Shown piece by piece: positions 60,388 through 64,000 of a stretch of DNA of 64,000 bases (positions are counted from its first letter, which is position 1; every line of letters starts with the position of its first letter). The DNA is from Bacillota bacterium (lineage in GTDB: Bacteria; Bacillota; Sulfobacillia; Sulfobacillales; Sulfobacillaceae), in assembly GCA_021820965.1 (NCBI GenBank), contig JAKACZ010000005.1, positions 80,400 through 144,399 on the forward strand, read 5' to 3'. The notes below the pieces were generated by a model, which was given only the letters and a program-made list of their open reading frames with translations, was not told where the DNA came from and searched no databases. Position numbers and translations under genes: made by a program.

Positions 60388-60977
60388 GTGTATACCGGCG
60401 ATATCGAAGAGCAATTACATCAGAAGTTTGAGCGGGTGCGTCCGTTTCTTGATGAAAAGGTGCGCCGTCTGACAGCGGCCACGGAAGCGATGGCGTTGGG
60501 CTACGGGGGCATTGCGATGGTGTCGCGGGCCTTCGGCCTGTCGGAACACACGATCCGCGCGGGGATGGCGGAGTTGGCAGAGCCGGACACGGTTCCGTCC
60601 GATCGCATTCGCCGACCCGGCGGGGGACGCAAAACCGTGGTGGACCGGGATCCGACGGTCTTAGCGGACTGAGATCGCCTGATTGCCCCCGCGACGCGGG
60701 GGGATCCGGAATGTCCCCTGCGTTGGACGTCGAAAAGCCTGGTCAAACTGGCCGCGGAGCTACAAGCGATGGGTCACACTATTAGTCCCAACACAGTGGG
60801 GATCCTCTTGCGCCAGCAAGGCTACAGCCTCCAAAGTCCCCGGAAGGTGCAGGAGGGCGCCGAGGATCACCCCGACCGCGATGCCCAATTTCAGTGGATT
60901 CATGACCAGACCGTGGCCTTTCAGGCCGCAGGGCAACCGGTGATTTCGGTGGATACCAAGAAAAAGTTGCGACACGA
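60388..60977 (+). pseudogene. ISAzo13-like transposase, N-terminal part, interrupted
   Basis: The GTG at 60388 (GGGAGG upstream) opens a frame typical of ISAzo13-family transposases: FERVRPFLDEKVRRLTAATE, VSRAFGLSEHTIRAGMAEL, RIRRPGGGRKTV, then ATRGDPECPLRWTSKSLVKL, GHTISPNTVGILLRQQGYSL and QPVISVDTKKK. An in-frame TGA at 60670-60672 breaks it, and at about 60977 the DDE domain is cut by group II intron sequence. The left end of the element lies just downstream of the tRNA-Sec gene. Confidence 0.85.
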
Positions 60978-61605
60978 GGGCCCACGGCTGGAGTGGGTGC
61001 GTAGAATGGAGGCCCGGAGGGTTCGGGTGCGCACCCCAGGTTTGTGCTCAACAACCTGACCTTGCCCTGACGTGCGTTGCCGGTAACGGTGAGGTGCGGA
61101 GCTCAGGGACACTGCCGAAGGGCCCTGGTACCATCCCAGGGCCACGGGCACAAAGGTAGACCGGACGGGTGAACGCAAGTACATCTCCGTTGATGTTCCG
61201 TTATGGCGACCCGCATCGATGGGCATTTCAGGTGGGGGACAGGGACCAGCCGTTGCAAGGCGGCAGACGCTGGCTGGGGATTTTTTGTCAGTCAGACCGA
61301 GCACCGTCGTCCCCGGAGTACAGGAGGCACCCACCCCGGTCGTTTCTCCACCGTGGGTAACGTGGCAATCCCTAGGGGCCCCAGGGCACCATCCCTGGGT
61401 CGGGCCCGCGTAAGCGGAGCCTAATTCCTCCCAGGGGACAAGATGACCCAAGAAGCCAATGCCGGCGGCCGTTAAGGAAGCAGGAATCCCAAAGGAACTC
61501 CGCGACCCTCCGTCGAGGTCTTTGGGCAACTGGCCGGATACGGACCTCGGTCCGACCCGCAAGGGAGCTGACGTGGGACAGGTGAATGCCAAGGAGGATT
61601 TCGGG
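60978..61605 (+). ncRNA. Group II intron 5' region (domains I-III)
   Basis: A GTGCG 5' splice-type sequence occurs at 60997-61001, right after the transposase coding sequence breaks off. The next 600 nt are GC-rich and structured (for example CCCTGG...CCAGGG near 61123-61142) and lead into an intron-encoded reverse transcriptase at 61606, the standard order of a bacterial group II intron. The exact splice site and EBS/IBS pairs were not determined. Confidence 0.6.
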
Positions 61606-62353
61606 ATGATAGATGCTCGCACCAACGGACAAGTTAGACGCTCGGGCCGTCCGGCCCGAGTGAACGGACCTGAGGACGCAGGGCTCGATTGGCGGGCGAT
61701 TGACTGGCCCCGAATGAGCACTGTCGTACAGCGTCTCCGTCAACGAATCTTCACTGCCTCGCAGAAAGGCAACTGGAAACAGGTTCGCAACTTGCAGAAA
61801 CTCATGCTCCGGTCGTATGCCAATGCCGTGCTCAGTGTGCGTCGAGTCACGGAACTCAACGCCGGGAAGAACACGCCGGGCGTCGATGGGCACATCATCG
61901 TCACGCCGGACGGCAAAGCCCGGCTGGCCCACCTCATTCAACACCTTGGCGAGGCGGTCGACGCTCAGCCAGTGCGCCGGGTGTACATTCCGAAGGCCAA
62001 CGGCAAACGCCGGCCGCTCGGCATTCCGGTGATCGTGGATCGAGCGCGGCAAGCCCTCGTCGTCAACGCGCTGGAGCCCGAATGGGAGGCTCAATTTGAA
62101 CCCCGCTCCTATGGGTTTCGACCAGGCCGCAGTGCCCATGATGCCATCGAGGCCATTTTCCATGTGGCCCGCGGGCCTCACGCCCGACGGCTTTGGGTGT
62201 TGGATGCGGACTTAACGGGGGCATTCGACCATATCGCCCAGGCGCCGCTGTTGGCGGCCCTGGGCACGTTTCCCGCGCGTCGCTTGGTGCAAGCGTGGTT
62301 GCAAGCCGGTGTGGTCGAACAAGGCCAGTGGCAGCCCACCGCAGCCGGTGCCC
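61606..62353 (+). pseudogene. Group II intron reverse transcriptase, N-terminal half, cut by insertion
   Basis: ATG 61606 has AAGGAGG 8 nt upstream. The product has the RT N-terminal domain (LRQRIFTASQKGNWKQVRNL, LMLRSYANAVLSVRRVTELN), GKNTPGVDG, YIPKANGKRRPLGIPVIVDR, YGFRPGRSAHDAIEAIF, LDADLTGAFDHI (first catalytic Asp), and breaks off at TAAGAP, just before the PQG motif. Sequence of a tyrosine-recombinase element follows, so the YADD motif and maturase domain are absent. The junction is at the same RT motif as in the other intron at 54974. Confidence 0.88.
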
Positions 62354-62447
62354 CTATGCAAAGCAGAAGACTATGCAAAGTAAATGGGGAAAAGGCGCGG
62401 TGTGGCGACCGTCGCCTCCATAGTACTTTGCATAGCGATTGACAGGA
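62354..62447. repeat. Left end of the recombinase element with repeated CTATGCAAAG sites
   Basis: CTATGCAAAG occurs directly at 62354-62363 and 62371-62380. CTATGCAAAGTA (62371-62382) recurs inverted as TACTTTGCATAG at 62424-62435. These look like recombinase binding sites at the element border. The adjoining sequence AAATGGGGAAAAGG resembles the end of the short element at 54974-55278. Confidence 0.65.
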
Positions 62448-63458
62448 TTACAGAGCAGACAGCCAGGACATCAAGTCGGGATTGTGGCTCCAGTCTGGAA
62501 GATCGGGATCCACCAGGTTAGGATAGGCCTTCTCTAAGGCCTGGCGTTTTAATTCGGTATCGACCCGCGCGTAAATCTCGGTCGTCTTGATGTCGGAATG
62601 GCCCAGAAAGTCACGGATATAGATGAGATTCACGCCCGCCTGGAGCAGATGGACCGCTTTCGAATGCCGCAGCATGTGGCAGTGGACCTTCAGGGGCACG
62701 ACCTTCGAGATGTGATGGGCCTGAGCGGCGTACTTCCCTAGCACGTAGGCCACCCCCTCCTTGGTCAGCTGGTTATGCTGACGGTTGACAAAGAGCGGAA
62801 AGGTCTTCTTGTGTGGTGCATCGAGAGGGTGTTCGGCAATATAGGCAACCAAAAGACTAGCCGTATTCGTCATCAGTGGAACACGCCGTGTCTTGTTGCC
62901 TTTACCTGTCAACACCAGGGTCGCCTCGGACCCGGGGATGAAGTCTCCTACGCGGAGTTCGATCAATTCCTGAACGCGCGCTCCGCTGTCATATAATGTG
63001 CTCAGCATCACCAGATCACGACGTCCCCGAGGTCTGCTCCGGTCGGGCTGTTCGAGTAACACGCGGATGCCCTCAGGTGTCAGATGCTCCACGAGCCGTT
63101 GGGGTCCTTTTTTGACGGGAATCGCCATCACCTGCTGAAAGTGGAGCAGAGATTCCGGGAATTCCGCCTGGGCATAGCGGAAAAAGGAGTGCAGCGCCGT
63201 CCGCCGTAGATTCCGTGTGGCTACGCCACACGCCCGTTCCGTTTCGAGCCAGCCCAAGAAGGCGGTAACGCGTGCTGGCGTCAGCTGGGCCATCGTCATT
63301 TGCTCGGGCGGGATCCCCTCGCGTTCATGGAAATATCGGAGGAGCAGTTTGAAGCGGTCCCGATAGGACCGAATGGTGTGGGGGCTGACATTCTTTTGTC
63401 CCGGGAGGTACTCGGACAGAAACTGCGTGAGGAAGCGGGCAAAGTCAGTCGGTCTCAT
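62448..63458 (-). CDS. Tyrosine recombinase of a RIT-like element
   Basis: The 336-residue protein has an N-terminal SAM-like core-binding domain (NVSPHTIRSYRDRFKLLLRY) and a complete catalytic domain: Arg in YDSGARVQELIEL, Lys in GKGNKTRRVPL, HMLRHSKAVHLL, GHSDIKTTEIYARV with the Tyr nucleophile. ATG 63458 (MRPTDFARF) overlaps the stop of the upstream recombinase fragment (ATGA). Translationally coupled tyrosine recombinases are typical of RIT (recombinase-in-trio) elements, in which three act together. The nearby 62354-62447 repeats are its probable sites. It appears intact. Confidence 0.9.
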   Translation of the reverse strand: MRPTDFARFLTQFLSEYLPGQKNVSPHTIRSYRDRFKLLLRYFHEREGIPPEQMTMAQLTPARVTAFLGWLETERACGVATRNLRRTALHSFFRYAQAEFPESLLHFQQVMAIPVKKGPQRLVEHLTPEGIRVLLEQPDRSRPRGRRDLVMLSTLYDSGARVQELIELRVGDFIPGSEATLVLTGKGNKTRRVPLMTNTASLLVAYIAEHPLDAPHKKTFPLFVNRQHNQLTKEGVAYVLGKYAAQAHHISKVVPLKVHCHMLRHSKAVHLLQAGVNLIYIRDFLGHSDIKTTEIYARVDTELKRQALEKAYPNLVDPDLPDWSHNPDLMSWLSAL

Positions 63459-63690
63459 TGTGTGCGCCTCCCGCTGTAGGAATAATGTCTCCGAAGTTTC
63501 CTTCGAGCTTGAGGCGGATATCGGGGAAGACATCGGCCGTCATGCGTAGGTAGTCCGCGGTCTCACGACAGCTGTCATGGCCCAGGTATGTCTTGAGAAT
63601 CGGGAGCATGGTCAGTAGATCCTTCCCCTGTTCCGCCCAGGATTTCAGGCGATAAGTGGCATAGGTGTGGCTCAGAAAATCCCAACGTTG
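63455..63690 (-). pseudogene. Second tyrosine recombinase, C-terminal fragment
   Basis: Minus-strand reading gives HTYATYRLKSWAEQGKDLLT, LPILKTYLGHDSCRETADYL and RMTADVFPDIRLKLEGNFGD before TGA. This is the last box of a tyrosine recombinase (LGHDS...TADYLRMT with the Tyr). Its stop overlaps the start of the 336-residue recombinase. Everything upstream is missing: the frame meets the palindrome at 63677-63696 and the inverted copy beyond. Confidence 0.8.
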
Positions 63691-63696
63691 GGATTT
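63677..63696. repeat. 20-bp perfect palindrome at the junction of two inverted recombinase arrays
   Basis: AAATCCCAACGTTGGGATTT is its own reverse complement. Minus-strand recombinase sequence lies to its left and plus-strand recombinase sequence to its right, each beginning in the C-terminal box. Confidence 0.85.
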
Positions 63697-63916
63697 CTTT
63701 CGCCACTCCTATGCGGTCCATTGTTTGCAAGACTGGGTTCGCCAGGGCGCGGACCTTACCGTAGCGCTGCCGTATCTCTCGGCGTACCTCGGCCATACCG
63801 GATTACAACAGACCCAATACTACCTCCGCCTCACGGCGGAATGCTATCCCGACCTCGTGACGCAAGTCGAACACGCTTGCGCCGGTATTATCCCTGGGGG
63901 AGGTGCCCGATCATGA
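63697..63916 (+). pseudogene. Tyrosine recombinase, C-terminal fragment (second array)
   Basis: The plus-strand frame reads FRHSYAVHCLQDWVRQGADL, LPYLSAYLGHTGLQQTQYYL and RLTAECYPDLVTQVEHACAG before TGA at 63914-63916. It is homologous to, but diverged from, the fragment at 63455-63690, and has the HxxH-like RHS, LGH and Tyr elements. Its stop overlaps the next ATG, so it is the same gene position in a second RIT-like array. Confidence 0.82.
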
Positions 63917-64000
63917 AACCGACCGACTTCGCCCGGTTGCTCACCCGGTATCTCGGACAGTACCTACCGGGTCAACGCAATCTCAGTCGCGAGACGATCC
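63913..64000 (+). CDS. Tyrosine recombinase, N-terminus (continues beyond window)
   Basis: The ATG at 63913 overlaps the upstream stop (ATGA) and reads MKPTDFARLLTRYLGQYLPG, matching the start MRPTDFARFLTQFLSEYLPG of the recombinase at 62448-63458 with substitutions. It is the third-gene homologue of the second array and is cut by the window edge. Confidence 0.85.
   Translation, partial: MKPTDFARLLTRYLGQYLPGQRNLSRETI

Noticed and set aside
840..60672. TGA used as a sense codon (integrase 840-842 and ISAzo13-like transposase 60670-60672)
   Set aside because: Many intact genes in the window end in TGA with a new gene starting in an ATGA overlap. The two interruptions are in mobile genes that carry other lesions.

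Overview
The window reads as a mobile-element-rich accessory region of a Gram-positive bacterium, most likely a moderately thermophilic, acidophilic Firmicute such as a Sulfobacillus relative. That assignment is inference. It rests on Shine-Dalgarno sites close to AGGAGG, frequent GTG starts, lipoprotein-type solute-binding proteins, an XRE-TPR regulator paired with a small exported peptide (a Gram-positive arrangement), and many group II intron pieces. No ribosomal or housekeeping marker is present to settle it.

Layout. (1) 1-3230 is decayed mobile DNA: a serine-recombinase stub, a tyrosine integrase with an in-frame stop and a deletion, a DUF433 gene that appears split by inversion, a ribbon-helix-helix fragment, and an IS1634-like transposase joined to a group II intron reverse transcriptase fragment. 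(2) 3881-15101 is a scavenging module: a GntR/FadR regulator, a decayed Old Yellow Enzyme gene, a polysaccharide-deacetylase-family enzyme, an SDR, a peptide-type ABC importer without ATPases, a penicillin-acylase-type hydrolase, an Asp/Glu racemase homologue and a D-cysteine desulfhydrase homologue. An identical 14-bp palindromic site precedes the importer/acylase pair and the desulfhydrase and fits the GntR-FCD consensus, so these genes probably form one regulon. (3) 15359-18836 holds a coiled-coil membrane protein with tandem repeats, an apparently intact IS4-like transposase, and non-coding DNA. (4) 18837-24009 is lutABC (lactate oxidation) followed by acetoacetyl-CoA synthetase. (5) 24285-37267 is a DeoR regulator divergent from a long operon: sugar/polyol ABC importer with two ATPases, erythritol/threitol-type dehydrogenase, RpiB-type isomerase, DhaK, DhaL, class II aldolase, PfkB kinase and FGGY kinase. 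A tetritol or related polyol is the likely substrate. (6) 39136-48961 is a second sugar locus: ABC importer without ATPase, GatY/KbaY-like aldolase, LacC/FruK-like kinase, DeoR regulator, AgaS-like SIS isomerase, FGGY kinase and a GH4-like enzyme. (7) 49377-54316 has a nitrilase, an acyl-CoA ligase, a fumarylacetoacetase-family enzyme and an SDR. (8) 54755-56349 is a group II intron graveyard with two identical domain V copies.

The most unusual locus is 56390-60270. An XRE-HTH/TPR regulator (RRNPP-like) is followed 22 nt later by a 50-codon gene for a small exported peptide. Divergently, a 32-residue Cys/Gly-rich peptide gene (missed by length filters) is followed by a radical SAM/SPASM maturase, a PqqD-like recognition protein and a ferredoxin-like protein. 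A selenocysteine tRNA (anticodon TCA) follows. This looks like a peptide-pheromone-controlled, radical-SAM-modified RiPP system.

The right end (60388-64000) is stacked mobile DNA: an ISAzo13-like transposase invaded by a group II intron, whose reverse transcriptase is in turn invaded by a tyrosine-recombinase (RIT-like) element. Two recombinase arrays there meet head to head at a 20-bp palindrome. A short element at 54974-55278 with related ends sits in the same reverse-transcriptase motif of the other intron, which suggests site-specific insertion.
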